In this document: piece by piece, positions 26,401-35,033 of the stretch
How the letters are laid out: every line of letters starts with the position of its first letter
How positions within the stretch are numbered: the first letter of the stretch is position 1
Source: Campylorhamphus procurvoides
Lineage: Eukaryota > Chordata > Aves > Passeriformes > Dendrocolaptidae
Reading direction: 5' to 3'
NCBI GenBank assembly: GCA_013396655.1
Contig: WBMV01000122.1
Coordinates: forward strand, 248,686 to 312,685
DNA: 64,000 nt
Position numbers and translations under genes: made by a program
Notes under the pieces: generated by a model
Database searches by the model: none
Seen by the model: the letters and a program-made list of their open reading frames with translations, nothing else
Told to the model about the DNA's origin: nothing

Positions 26401-29400
26401 GTGCAAATCCATTGCATCTGCTGGTCCTTGAGAGCTGCCTGTGCACACCTTAGCCTGTGTAAATACAAGGTGACTCAAATTAGAGTAGACAGCCCTTTGT
26501 TTTTGAAGGATGTCTTCGGTTTTTAGAGAGAATAAAAGGTTGTTTGTGTGTCCACAGCCTTGAAAGGCTTGCTGCTGTTTGTCTGCCCTTTCCGGAAAGG
26601 GCACCAGTAGCTCAGTGAAAATTGCTCCTGTTATGTACAATATGCAGCTCAGTGTGTAAGAAAGGTGGTTTAACACTGCATTTGTTTAAAAGCAGATACA
26701 GCTGGTGTGTAATAATGAGATTGTACACACACATACATGGCTTCAGAGTTACAAACATCCCAAGTTCTAGAACAGCAGGCGGTGGGAATTTTGGGATAAT
26801 GCATTTATAGAGGTACAGCGGGCATATGAGTGAAAGGTGAGCATTCAGTGTAACTTGATAGTGGTTTCATGAAAAAAGGCTTTGGCCCTGTTATTCAATG
26901 TTCACAGTGATTAATCTTTCTTAGCAGTGAGCTGTGGTTATAGATCAGAGGGGGACCCACTGATCACAGCTGGCTCATGGTTAAGGTGATGGGTTTGCTC
27001 TGCACGTGTGGCAGGTGTTCCAACCCTCACATCTCCAAAGGAAATGCTCAGCTGCACGTGTTTGTGCAGGTGTGCAGAGATACCAAAATGTTACACACAG
27101 ACTTCTTTTCTTTTGCTTTTTAAGTGACATTTCCTTTTTTCCAAGAGTTTGAATTGACAGCACCAACTATGAAAAAGTTGGTGTTGCTATCTCAGCTTGC
27201 CAATATTAAATTTCATTGGGTCATGTTGTGGTTTAGAAATAGAGCAAGGGTTAAAAAAGATTTTCTACCAGTTGGTTAGACAGCAAAAGGATTGAGGCTT
27301 AGCAGAGAGATCAGGATGTCTCTTTATCTGTGAATTATATTTCATTCCTAAAGAGGAAGAAGAGCTTGAAGTGCCTTTGGAGGGGCTTGGATTTCAGCAG
27401 CAGGAGTCACGGCTTTGTCAGCAGATGAAAATGGCTACTGTGGCACCATCGCCAGAGCCTGTTTGCTGGCAAGTGGAATCTGTGAGCAGCACAAATTCAG
27501 GACATGTTTGTGCCCCAGGTAGGAGCTTCTTGTGCTTCAGAGAATTCTGAAACGGGGTGGGGAGCTGTGCATCAGCCTGTAGGCATTGATTCATTGGATA
27601 GTTGGGATTGATACTCCTCAGTTTCTCTGCTTGCCTGCCAGAGTTGAGAGGCTTTCCTGGCCATGTCCCAGCTTCCTGGGCAAGTGCCTTGTCACCCCTT
27701 ACTGGTAATTCTCTTTGGTCTTGCATGCTAAATATTACCATGGCAGCAAAGCCAACTAAAAGACCTCCCAGTACCAGGCTGTCAAGCAGTGTGCTTTGTG
27801 CATCATTTAAAGTAGAATTTTTCTTTTAATTGAAATCTTTTATGGGGCAGTATGACAACACTTTGGATTACGCCACTGGAATATTTAGCAGAAGGAAACG
27901 ATTTATCACAAAACCTGACTCAATCTGAGTAAACATAAAACCCAGTATTATAGCAGTTAATGTGTTCTAGCCCTCCTCTGCCCTCTCCCAGGAGAAGTTG
28001 ATGTTTCAGTTGAAAAAAAAAGTAAACCCTGGTATTTCAGGCAAGCACACCCCAAACATGAATATCCAGGTTATCTTGTTTTTCCTTATTTGTGAGAGGC
28101 AGATTATCCTTCGTGTGATTACTGTCTGAAAGGACTGGCTGCCCATGGGGATGGGTCACTGACCTTGATGGAAAGCTGTGCCTCATCTGTTGTGGCAGCT
28201 CTTGCATTCCTGGGCACAGTTGAGAACACACAATTCAATTTTACATCCCTTAGTACGTTGTTGTACTGCTGCTTTCTCAGGGGATAGCACTGGGAAACTG
28301 GCATTTTGTTTTGCTGAGTGTAAGTGGTTGTGTCCTTTCCAAAAATCTGCTAGAGATAGATTTGACAATACTGACATTATCAGATTGAGAAAGGCTCTGG
28401 AGTTTTCATTTATATGGCTTCTTTAAAAAAAAATTGACTCCATATGAAGTAGCATTATTAGTAAGAAATATCTTTTAACAAATTTTCAATTTTTAATGAA
28501 AAAGTGTTGTCCTCTACTGGTTATTGTGGTGTATATATTACTTTGTAATGTGATAGTGCCTGGAAAGGAGCTGGATTCCTCTTATGAGATGTACTTAACT
28601 AACTCTGAGCAAGTTTGGATTGTAAAGACCACAAGCTGAGACATTCAGAATAATGTGGAACTGATGCTAACTGGTGTGGGAGACAGCAGCATGAGCACAC
28701 CAACAAAACAAGGGGTTTATGGCAGGATCTGAAGAGAGTAAGGAGGAAATTTTGGCAAGTGTTGCCATTTATTTTTCTGAAATCGTTGAGGAGTTCCTCT
28801 CTCAAGATGCAGAGCTGTGGTGGAGGAAATCAAGACTCAAAACTAAAGCTAAAGAACTTTATTTGTTGCATTACAGAATGGAGAGAGAGAGAGAATGCAG
28901 AGATGAGAGGGTTGTGTCTGAAACAAGGGGGAAGGTGGTGTTCGTAGTGGCCTTCTAACTAGGGATAGATGGGTCAGTGCTACACTGCTCCTTGTCATGC
29001 TCACTCAGATTGAGTTTCTGCTGTCCAGTAAGATAGTTTTTAATTATTACTGGTTTCCAGTTGTCATTATACAATCTTGAGACACTTTCTTCTGGTTCTA
29101 AGCTTTGATTTATGCAAGGCTTGAAAAAAGACCTTTTGAGCCAGCCATATGACTAATGATAAACTCTTCCCCCTTTGACACCTGACATCCTAGATAACTT
29201 TTTAACATGTTTTTTCTTACTGTTTTCTGTTTAGCCTCCAGTTCCAAGCCTGAACTCAGCTCCAGTTCACAGACTTTGGGAAGTCAGCAGAACAAGACAG
29301 ATGGCACCCGAGTAAAAACTCGCGTTCTGCCCAACATGCCAAAGCTTTTCATACCTTCATCTGTCACCAAATTTCCACCTGAGATCACTGTCACTCCACC

Positions 29401-30094
29401 CACTCCCACCCTCCTTTCTCCAAAGGGCAGCATTTCAGAAGAGACCAAGCAAAAATTAAAGGTAATAAAAGGGAAACAGTAATTTTTTAGATTATTGTTT
29501 TTATCTTAATTCTCCCCTCTATAAATTACTTGTATGAAGGAAGCAACAGTTCATAACCAGAGGCAGTGTAAGCAGTGAAAGAAGAAAGTGGTACCTGTTA
29601 CCAGAACGAGCCATTTTTTTAAGGATTGGTGAAATACTGGCCATGGGTGAAATCAGAGCTATTCTAGCCCTTATCACTTTTCTGAGGGAATTGGAAAGAA
29701 TCAAAGAAATGGCTGAGTGAGCCAGTGCAGCCTTTGCAATTCTTAGGTTAGTGGAAGCTACCAGAACAGTAACTGTGGGGAAGCCCTCTGGTAAATGTAT
29801 ATTGTTTCACATTGGGATACCATATCTTTTACTGAAGTAAGAGAGCTATTGAATGTGAAGGAATAGCAACCAGTGGGCTTTTATCCCTGTAATCATGGGT
29901 TTATCCTGACTATTTAGCAATATATTCTCTCTCTCTCTTTTTGGGATCAGTCTGCTATTTTGTCTGCTCAGTCTGCAGCGAATGTAAAGAAGGAGAGCCT
30001 TTGTCAGCCAGCTTTGGAAATCTTAGAGACCTCAAGCCAGGAATCCTCACTGGAAAGTGATACTGATGAAGATGATGACTACATGGACATATGA
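2268..30094 (+). CDS. CABIN1: CABIN1, C-terminal part (eight coding exons, 5' end outside window)
   Basis: CABIN1 is a large nuclear protein that binds and inhibits calcineurin, represses MEF2 target genes, and associates with the HIRA histone H3.3 chaperone complex. I recognise the C-terminal quarter. Joined exons: 2268-2431, 4409-4505, 5744-6370, 6767-6841, 16809-17100, 27354-27518, 29235-29461 and 29951-30094. They give 1791 nt, 596 codons plus TGA, with every junction in phase and every intron GT-AG. Landmarks in order are [45 protein letters not shown] text ([11 protein letters not shown]), [41 protein letters not shown], the calcineurin-docking [27 protein letters not shown] (MEF2-binding helix), and the acidic end DEDDDYMDI. 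These match my recollection of mammalian CABIN1 almost column by column at the conserved blocks. The N-terminal TPR-rich part lies upstream of base 1. No frameshift or in-frame stop is seen. Identification is firm; exact ends of two exons are less sure. Confidence 0.96.
2432..5743 (+). other. CABIN1 introns between exons a, b and c
   Basis: There are two introns, 2432-4408 and 4506-5743, both GT-AG. They have ordinary AT-rich intronic composition, and I see no further gene, repeat family or RNA element in them. Confidence 0.75.
4409..4505 (+). CDS. CABIN1: CABIN1 coding exon b
   Basis: The acceptor is CTGTGGCAG and the donor CAG|GTGGGG. The first base completes the lysine codon split from the previous exon. 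The exon then reads [27 protein letters not shown] and NDLTQ, and ends in phase 0. Match to the mammalian protein is close. Confidence 0.93.
5744..6370 (+). CDS. CABIN1: CABIN1 coding exon c (large)
   Basis: This 627-nt phase 0 to 0 exon carries [19 protein letters not shown], a long acidic and serine-rich low-complexity stretch, [10 protein letters not shown], a basic SRKRKLLED segment that could serve as a nuclear localisation signal, [14 protein letters not shown] and SETYMLIKQ. The donor is CAG|GTAATT. The start is chosen at the CAG ending at 5743 because the next residues line up with the mammalian GSERPG...RMTTDVS block. A second in-frame acceptor (AACAG at 5704) would add 13 residues, including MASFIK. 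The open frame runs through the donor to a TAG at about 6491, but that tail is intronic. Confidence 0.9.
6767..6841 (+). CDS. CABIN1: CABIN1 coding exon d
   Basis: This 75-nt exon is phase 0 to 0, with acceptor GTTCAG and donor CAG|GTAAGC. It encodes [25 protein letters not shown], directly continuing SETYMLIKQ of the previous exon as in mammalian CABIN1. It is too short to stand out as an open reading frame and was found by homology and phase. Confidence 0.95.
6842..16808 (+). other. CABIN1 10-kb intron between exons d and e
   Basis: It contains the CR1 fragment at 14,495-15,060, a T-homopolymer at about 7,491-7,509, a G-rich stretch at 12,218-12,246, and an RFX-like X-box at 12,316-12,329. 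Open frames up to 198 codons (13,195-13,791, no ATG start) are not recognisable proteins and are taken as chance. Confidence 0.7.
14495..15060 (+). mobile_element. Degraded CR1 LINE fragment, sense orientation
   Basis: The segment retains CR1 landmarks in the right order: GTCCTGTACCTGGGGCAGAA near 14588, GCAGCTCTGCCAGGAAAGG near 14636, GGTCAGCAGTGTGTCC near 14686, and GGGTTGGACTGGAGACCTCC then AGAGGGCCCTTCCAG near 15012-15050. CR1 is the dominant retrotransposon of birds and other sauropsids. The coding frame is broken throughout and the terminal short repeats are gone, so it is a dead 5'-truncated copy in a CABIN1 intron. The outer edges are approximate. Confidence 0.8.
16809..17100 (+). CDS. 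CABIN1: CABIN1 coding exon e, with poly-serine tract
   Basis: The acceptor is TGCCTTAG and the donor CGTG|GTAAGT. It starts in phase 0 and ends in phase 1. It encodes [20 protein letters not shown], a proline- and threonine-rich linker, then nine consecutive serines (16974-17000) flanked by alanine, and finishes with [10 protein letters not shown]. The opening PTTPKH.KD.RE.FFPV matches the mammalian protein; the middle is poorly conserved and probably disordered. It follows a 10-kb intron. Confidence 0.93.
17101..27353 (+). other. CABIN1 10-kb intron between exons e and f
   Basis: No additional exon could be recognised. Points of note are an X-box-like motif at 23,580-23,593 within a more GC-rich stretch, a GC-rich block at about 25,420-25,600, and a perfect 20-bp palindrome at 26,584-26,603. 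The rest is ordinary intronic sequence. Confidence 0.65.
26584..26603. repeat. Perfect 20-bp palindrome with paired ETS cores
   Basis: TGCCCTTTCCGGAAAGGGCA is its own reverse complement. The centre TTCCGGAA contains the ETS core CCGGAA on both strands and resembles a short-spaced STAT element. It lies within a CABIN1 intron. Function is unknown. Confidence 0.9.
27354..27518 (+). CDS. CABIN1: CABIN1 coding exon f, isolated in a large intron
   Basis: This 165-nt exon has acceptor CCTAAAG, donor CCCCAG|GTAGGA, and is phase 1 to 1. The final G of exon e plus its first AG makes GAG (E). Its last G plus CC of the next exon makes GCC (A). It encodes [16 protein letters not shown] then [20 protein letters not shown] and VCW. 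This aligns without gaps to the mammalian block EGEELARVAEG...PQEPRHSPQVKMA..SPAEP.CW, as far as I recall it. Its length is a multiple of three, so skipping it would keep frame. Evidence is homology plus exact phase; transcript support was not available. Confidence 0.88.
27519..29234 (+). other. CABIN1 intron between exons f and g
   Basis: GT-AG intron of about 1.7 kb. A short GA-repeat occurs near 28,880. No gene or mobile element was recognised. The mammalian protein may have extra residues between the parts encoded by these two exons, but I see no candidate exon here. Confidence 0.65.
29235..29461 (+). CDS. CABIN1: CABIN1 coding exon g, calcineurin-docking region
   Basis: The acceptor is CTGTTTAG and the donor AAG|GTAATA. 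It enters in phase 1 and leaves in phase 0. It encodes a serine-rich lead ([16 protein letters not shown]), then [36 protein letters not shown] and [16 protein letters not shown] fits the PxIxIT calcineurin-docking consensus, and this region is the mapped calcineurin-binding segment of mammalian CABIN1. SEETKQKLK begins the MEF2-binding helix completed by the next exon. Confidence 0.96.
29951..30094 (+). CDS. CABIN1: CABIN1 terminal coding exon
   Basis: The acceptor follows a strong CT-repeat pyrimidine tract and ends GGATCAG at 29950. The exon encodes [35 protein letters not shown] and an acidic end [12 protein letters not shown], then TGA at 30092-30094. [12 protein letters not shown] is the second half of the amphipathic helix that contacts MEF2 in mammalian CABIN1. 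The same exon continues into the 3'UTR. Confidence 0.97.
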   Translation, partial: SAILSAQSAANVKKESLCQPALEILETSSQESSLESDTDEDDDYMDI

Positions 30095-31136
30095 ATGAAT
30101 TCTGGCCATCATCAACACCAACCATATAACCATTCTTCTTGTTGCCAGCCTCTCTGGGAGTTGAAACATCTTCATTGGCATTACTCTCCATTTAATTGGC
30201 ATCATTGTGTTCTTCACTTTCATTACCTTTGTTATCACCACAGCCACTTGTATTGCCTTCAAAATCTTCTCCCCATCGCGGTGCTTGACGGAAAGAATGA
30301 TGGTTTACCAAGAAGTTAATTAATTTGGATCACGCTGTCACCGTTAACTTCAGTACGCACAAGGATGTTTTGTGCTGCAATTCATATCTCTCTACTGTTC
30401 CTCCTTCTTCAAACCAGAGCCTTGGGAGTCACTCAGTAGCTCTTTTCTATAGCATTTTCTTCCTTTTTGTTGTCTTGCATTTTTCCCTCTAGCTAAGTTT
30501 TTCTCCCAATAATTCAGCAACCCACTGTCTGTCTAACCATGCCATGATTAGTCCAAGAGCTCCTTTTAAGGTGAATGGAGGAGGAAAAATCTGCTGAGCT
30601 GGTCGAGGTTTTAATTGCATCAAGAAAGTCTGTGGTTTTGTTATAGGGCAAGGAGGGGGAGCTGAGAGTCTGTCAGCTCCTTCACGCTGCTGGCTGCTTT
30701 GTTGGAATTGGACTCAGTGACAACAGACAAAAGACCCAGCTTTTCCAGGCAGACAGAGCTTGGTCTCCTGTTTGTGCTCTTTTCACACCAATGGGTGAGG
30801 TCCAGCAAAAATCATCTACCTGAATGTTGGCTTAAAGAACTGATCTTTCCAGAATTGTCTTACAGTCCTTTCTCTTCTAATGCCTTGGACAAGCATTTTG
30901 AATTGGGGGCTAGATGATATTTTTATGGTGGTATTGAAAAAAACTTGCAAGATTTCAGTACCATTTCAGTAATGTCTGTTTTTTACAGAATGACACGAAA
31001 AGGTGTTTTTTATCTATCTGCAGAGGGACTGCTCACAGTTATTTATATGAGAAAATAATGGTAACAAAGATCCTTTTTTTTTCTACTGAATGTTAACTTT
31101 GTAAAATAATGAATGCAAACCTTGCAAAAAAATACG

Positions 31137-31214
31137 TCACACACTATATATACACACGCGTGCACCCACACACATATATATATGTGTATGTACATATATA
31201 TATATGTATGTATA
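31137..31214. repeat. Compound CA/TA/TG microsatellite in CABIN1 3'UTR
   Basis: About 78 bases of alternating purine-pyrimidine sequence (ACAC, TATA, CGCG, ATAT and TGTATG steps). It includes two perfect AT-rich palindromes, CACATATATATATGTG and the nearby TACATATATATATATGTA. Such tracts are prone to length variation and can form hairpins in RNA or Z-type DNA. Confidence 0.9.
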
Positions 31215-31321
31215 GGAAAACAGAAAATGCATACAGCTTGCAATGTCGGATTTCTTTGTGATTGGGGGGTTGGTTTTCTGTAAAATGCAGAGCTTTGTAT
31301 AAACTTTTGGGGTTTTTTTCT

Positions 31322-31327
31322 AATAAA
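31322..31327 (+). terminator. CABIN1: CABIN1 polyadenylation signal AATAAA
   Basis: A canonical AATAAA lies in a T-rich context and is followed within about 30 bases by GTCTCTGTTTGTTTG, a typical GT-rich downstream element. It is the first canonical signal in this position relative to the CABIN1 stop codon. Confidence 0.85.
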
Positions 31328-32055
31328 GTTGAAATGTACTGTCGTCTCTGTTTGTTTGAGAGGGCACAAGGTACCATGGTCCTGGAGAGAGTACTACTCC
31401 TCTTTCCTTTTATTTCCTGGATAAGAAAGAAGGACGGGATGGGAGCCTCTCTGTTTCCTGCAGACTGCCAGAGCTCTTGGGATGGGTTTGGTCTGCGTGA
31501 CCCAGAACCCAGGTCAGCCAGTGTTGCCAAGATTGCCTGCAACGGGTTCACTTCCCCATCAAGATGTGATCTGAATTCTTTTTCACCCATCCTGGTATCT
31601 TTGAATGCTGATGAACAACTTAAGGGGGAAAACATCATATGGGAAACAGGATCACATAGAATATTTGGCTGTACAAACCAGCACTTAATCCACTGTTACA
31701 GTGATTGATCACATGGACTGTAAGAATGGCAAATGGACCGTGGATAAAAAGAAGCAGCATCAAACTTTGTGTTCCAAGTTTATCCTCATATTCTGGGGTT
31801 TTTGTTTTGAACAAAATGTAGTTTATAAGCAAGTGAGCATGTTAATTTTTGATGTATTAGCAACTGTTTGTGTAACTTATTCTCTTACTTCGAGTGATAG
31901 GGGGGTGAATGCAACTGATGTGGAAAAGATGATGTGGAAAAGATGAGGCAGCTCAATGGTGAAAGCAAACAGGTATTTTCAGTAGTAATATACTTTTAGT
32001 GTTTGCTCTTTAATTTGCTGTAGGTTATTATAAATTGAGTGTATAGAATACTGTG

Positions 32056-32079
32056 TAGTCACTGACTGGTCAGTGACTA
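32056..32079. repeat. Inverted repeat, two 11-bp arms with 2-bp spacer
   Basis: The arms TAGTCACTGAC and GTCAGTGACTA are perfect reverse complements separated by TG. The repeat lies about 0.7 kb downstream of the CABIN1 polyadenylation signal, in otherwise AT-rich DNA. No RNA gene or known element is recognised around it. Confidence 0.9.
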
Positions 32080-34998
32080 GATAACCAAGCATGATCATTA
32101 GGTTTTTTAGAAGAAAGCACAGGAAAACATAGATCAGCTTCTTTTGAGATGGAAAATGACTGCAAGGATGTAGTTCTAAATAGGGGTTTTTCACTCACAT
32201 GGAACAACTACACAGAATTCTTGGCTAATGTGTATTCTTAAATGTATTGCTGACTTGAGGATCACATTTAAATTCTTAGGTCCATGCTTTAGCATGTTTG
32301 ATGTGTAAAGCATTTCATTTTCTTAATTGATCACTAGAAATGGTTCTTTTGTTATTCTTAAAGATTCCTTAGCATTTAGCTTTTTTCCCCTATCTCCAGA
32401 GCTTCCTAAAATGCCTGGTCTTGAGTTTTCTTTTGGCTTCTAGTTCTGCTTTTTGAGAAGGATTTAAATTTTTGCTGGTTAAGGAAAGCTAGAACAGTAA
32501 GTGTAACTGTTCCTGTCAGCAAAGAGAGCTGAATTTGCTGATCTGCTCTAAACTCATTTTAATGTTCAAACTACACAACTGTGCAACTTGTTTTATCCTA
32601 TATTCAACTCTCTTATCTAGTTTCCTTTTTTCTTTTTAATCTATTATTTTTTTATGCCCATGATGCCCTTGAGCAGCTCAAGGACTTTTTCTCAAGCTCA
32701 AGAAGTTACTGAGACTGAACTGCACAGGCTACCTCCTTCCAATCCTGTCCTTCTGCCACTGACTAAAGAGTGTGTTGCTCAGCTGTGGGCCTTTTCACAA
32801 GGGGTGTAACTGCTGAGGTGCACTGAAGGAGCCCTTCTTCTGTATGTGTGAAATCTTCTCTCTGTAAGTACAGTTTGTGTAGTTCTTCAGCTCAAGGAGC
32901 TGTACTCTGGAATGAAGGTGCCAGGATCACTGGACAAATGGAGATACACCCTTTATCTGAAGCACCATCCCTAAAGGTACTTGTGGCAAGAACTTCAAAC
33001 CCTTACAAACAGAAATACTCACTTAATGGGGTGACTTCTGAAGCTTGGCCATAGAATTTTGTGGCATTTTCAAGAAAAAAAGCATTATAGTAAAACTGCA
33101 GTTAGCCATGAGTTTACTTGAAGTAATCTCTTTTACTTCAGTTTAATCCTGGTCGTAATAGCTTGAAATCCAAGCCTAAGCAAGATCCAGCTTACCAAGT
33201 TGCATATCAAATGTAAACACTACATCTGTCTTCAGGATTTACTGGGTAACCATTGTTTCTAAATCAGTGTTCCCAGTGTCTTTCTGATGTGCCAGACAAA
33301 TAAATGGCAGCTACTGAAGGACGTTGCTTTGGTATGTTTTTGGGTTGGTTTTTCCCGGTGAAGCCACAGGGACAGGAGTGTCTGGTGCCTAAAGTAAACT
33401 TCAAGGTGAGATCCGTGACGAAGTCGGGTGAGGCTGTTACTTCTTTCTTTTTTTTCCCTGAGAGTAATTGATTAAAAACCAAACCCTCTTTTGGCTCCTG
33501 AAAAACCACACTGTTGAGATTTTCAGGCAAATAACAAAACCATTTTTGTTCCAAAGCAAATGGAAAAAGCAATTATTTTGAATCACATGTTTTGAGTAAT
33601 TTGTGGAGCGTTAATATACTTTATGTGCTGTGCCTGGGTACTGTTTTAGCACACAGTAAACTGTATTTCACTGTTAGGGTCCATAGTACTGGGGTTTGGC
33701 TGTTCAATGCAATTTCATATCCTGGCACAGGGATTATATAATCTATGTATAGTTAAGACCATTGAGAATTTATCTCTCTGAGGCAAGGACTAGTGTTTTA
33801 CTAAGAATTAATTTTGTTGGGCACAGCTGTCATTAGTGGCTTCTGCCCACTGTCTGACAAATGCTGTAGCATTTTCTTCAAAAGCTAATAATGTTTCCTT
33901 CCACAACCAAAATAGCAGATCAAGGAAGATACTGAGTATCTCCTTAATTTTATCATGTACTAGGGTTTGTCAGTTGTGTCTTCGTTGTTGGGTTTTTTCC
34001 CCTTAATTAGAGTGAGAGTTCCTCATGTATAATGAAATTAATGTCTTTTACAGCCAAAATAAACACCATATGGTCAGGGAGAAAGGGACCAGGAAAAGAG
34101 GAAGGCACAGCAGCTGAAGCTGATAGGAGACAAAATGGACTGAATGAGAGGCCAGGTGAGAACAAAGTCTGACCATCCAGGGTGGGATCACACCACTGTA
34201 AATTCAATACTCTGCTTCTGCCAGTGCTGTTGATATTTCAGTGAAGGTGAAACATCTGTGATGTACCTACCCTTGTGTACAGTGTTTGACACCAGGCATA
34301 GTTTGTTTCTGCTCCTGCAGATGCTTGTCATATTTGTAAGGGACTGAGTGGCAGGGTAAGAGAAGTTGAAATGCAAACGAGAAACTGCAGCAAACAAATT
34401 TTGTGATCTCTGTTAGTTATGTAAAGCTGGGATGAAGAAGCTTTGCTTGAAGATGATGGTAAGGAATTCACTGTAAGTGCTGAATGTTAATTGCTGTCTT
34501 TTCCTTCTTGTTGATGCCTGGAGATCCATTCCATTTAAGTTACGATATTATTCAGGATTTGGGGAGGAACCTCAGGGTGCTGTTCCACAGGCTGTACCCC
34601 AGCCAAGTTATGCCTTTGTGGGACTCTGCTGTCCATGCAGGGCATGGTGGAACTGGTAGCACTGTAAACCAGTTTCTGGAGCATGACTTAATTTCACTCA
34701 AATAGCTTTCACATTAATACTTGGAGAACCCCAGGCAAATCTTACCAGAGAGTTAAAGACACATGTCCTTGGACAGACATTTTTGTTCCTGCAACTGTTT
34801 ATTTAATGTATGTGTGAGGATGACACCCATCAGCAAGCACTTGTTAGCCAACTGCAGAGCCCATGGTCCAGTCTGCAGAGCTGTCCTTGAGCTCACCCAG
34901 CCGTGAGTGCCTCTCTGCAGCCGAGTGCCCGGAGTTCACCCCGTGTCATTTGGGAGCTACACTCGCTGCTCTGGTAGCACTAGAGGGGGCCCGAGGAC

Positions 34999-35033
34999 AG
35001 AGGAGGGAAGGGAGGGGAAAAGGAAAGGGGAGA
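34999..35033 (+). other. Homopurine tract
   Basis: Thirty-five consecutive purines with runs GGG, GGG, GGGG and GGGG separated by A-rich spacers. The central part (GGGGAAAAGGAAAGGGG) is close to mirror-symmetric, the arrangement associated with triplex-forming DNA. It is intergenic. Confidence 0.75.

Larger units (their letters stand above)
30095..31345 (+). other. CABIN1: CABIN1 3' untranslated region
   Basis: This is the non-coding remainder of the last exon, about 1.25 kb. It contains a dinucleotide repeat near its end. The 3' end is inferred from AATAAA at 31,322-31,327, preceded by a stretch (from about 31,275) that looks conserved with the mammalian 3'UTR end, and followed by a TG-rich downstream element. 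The cleavage point is approximate. Confidence 0.85.
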
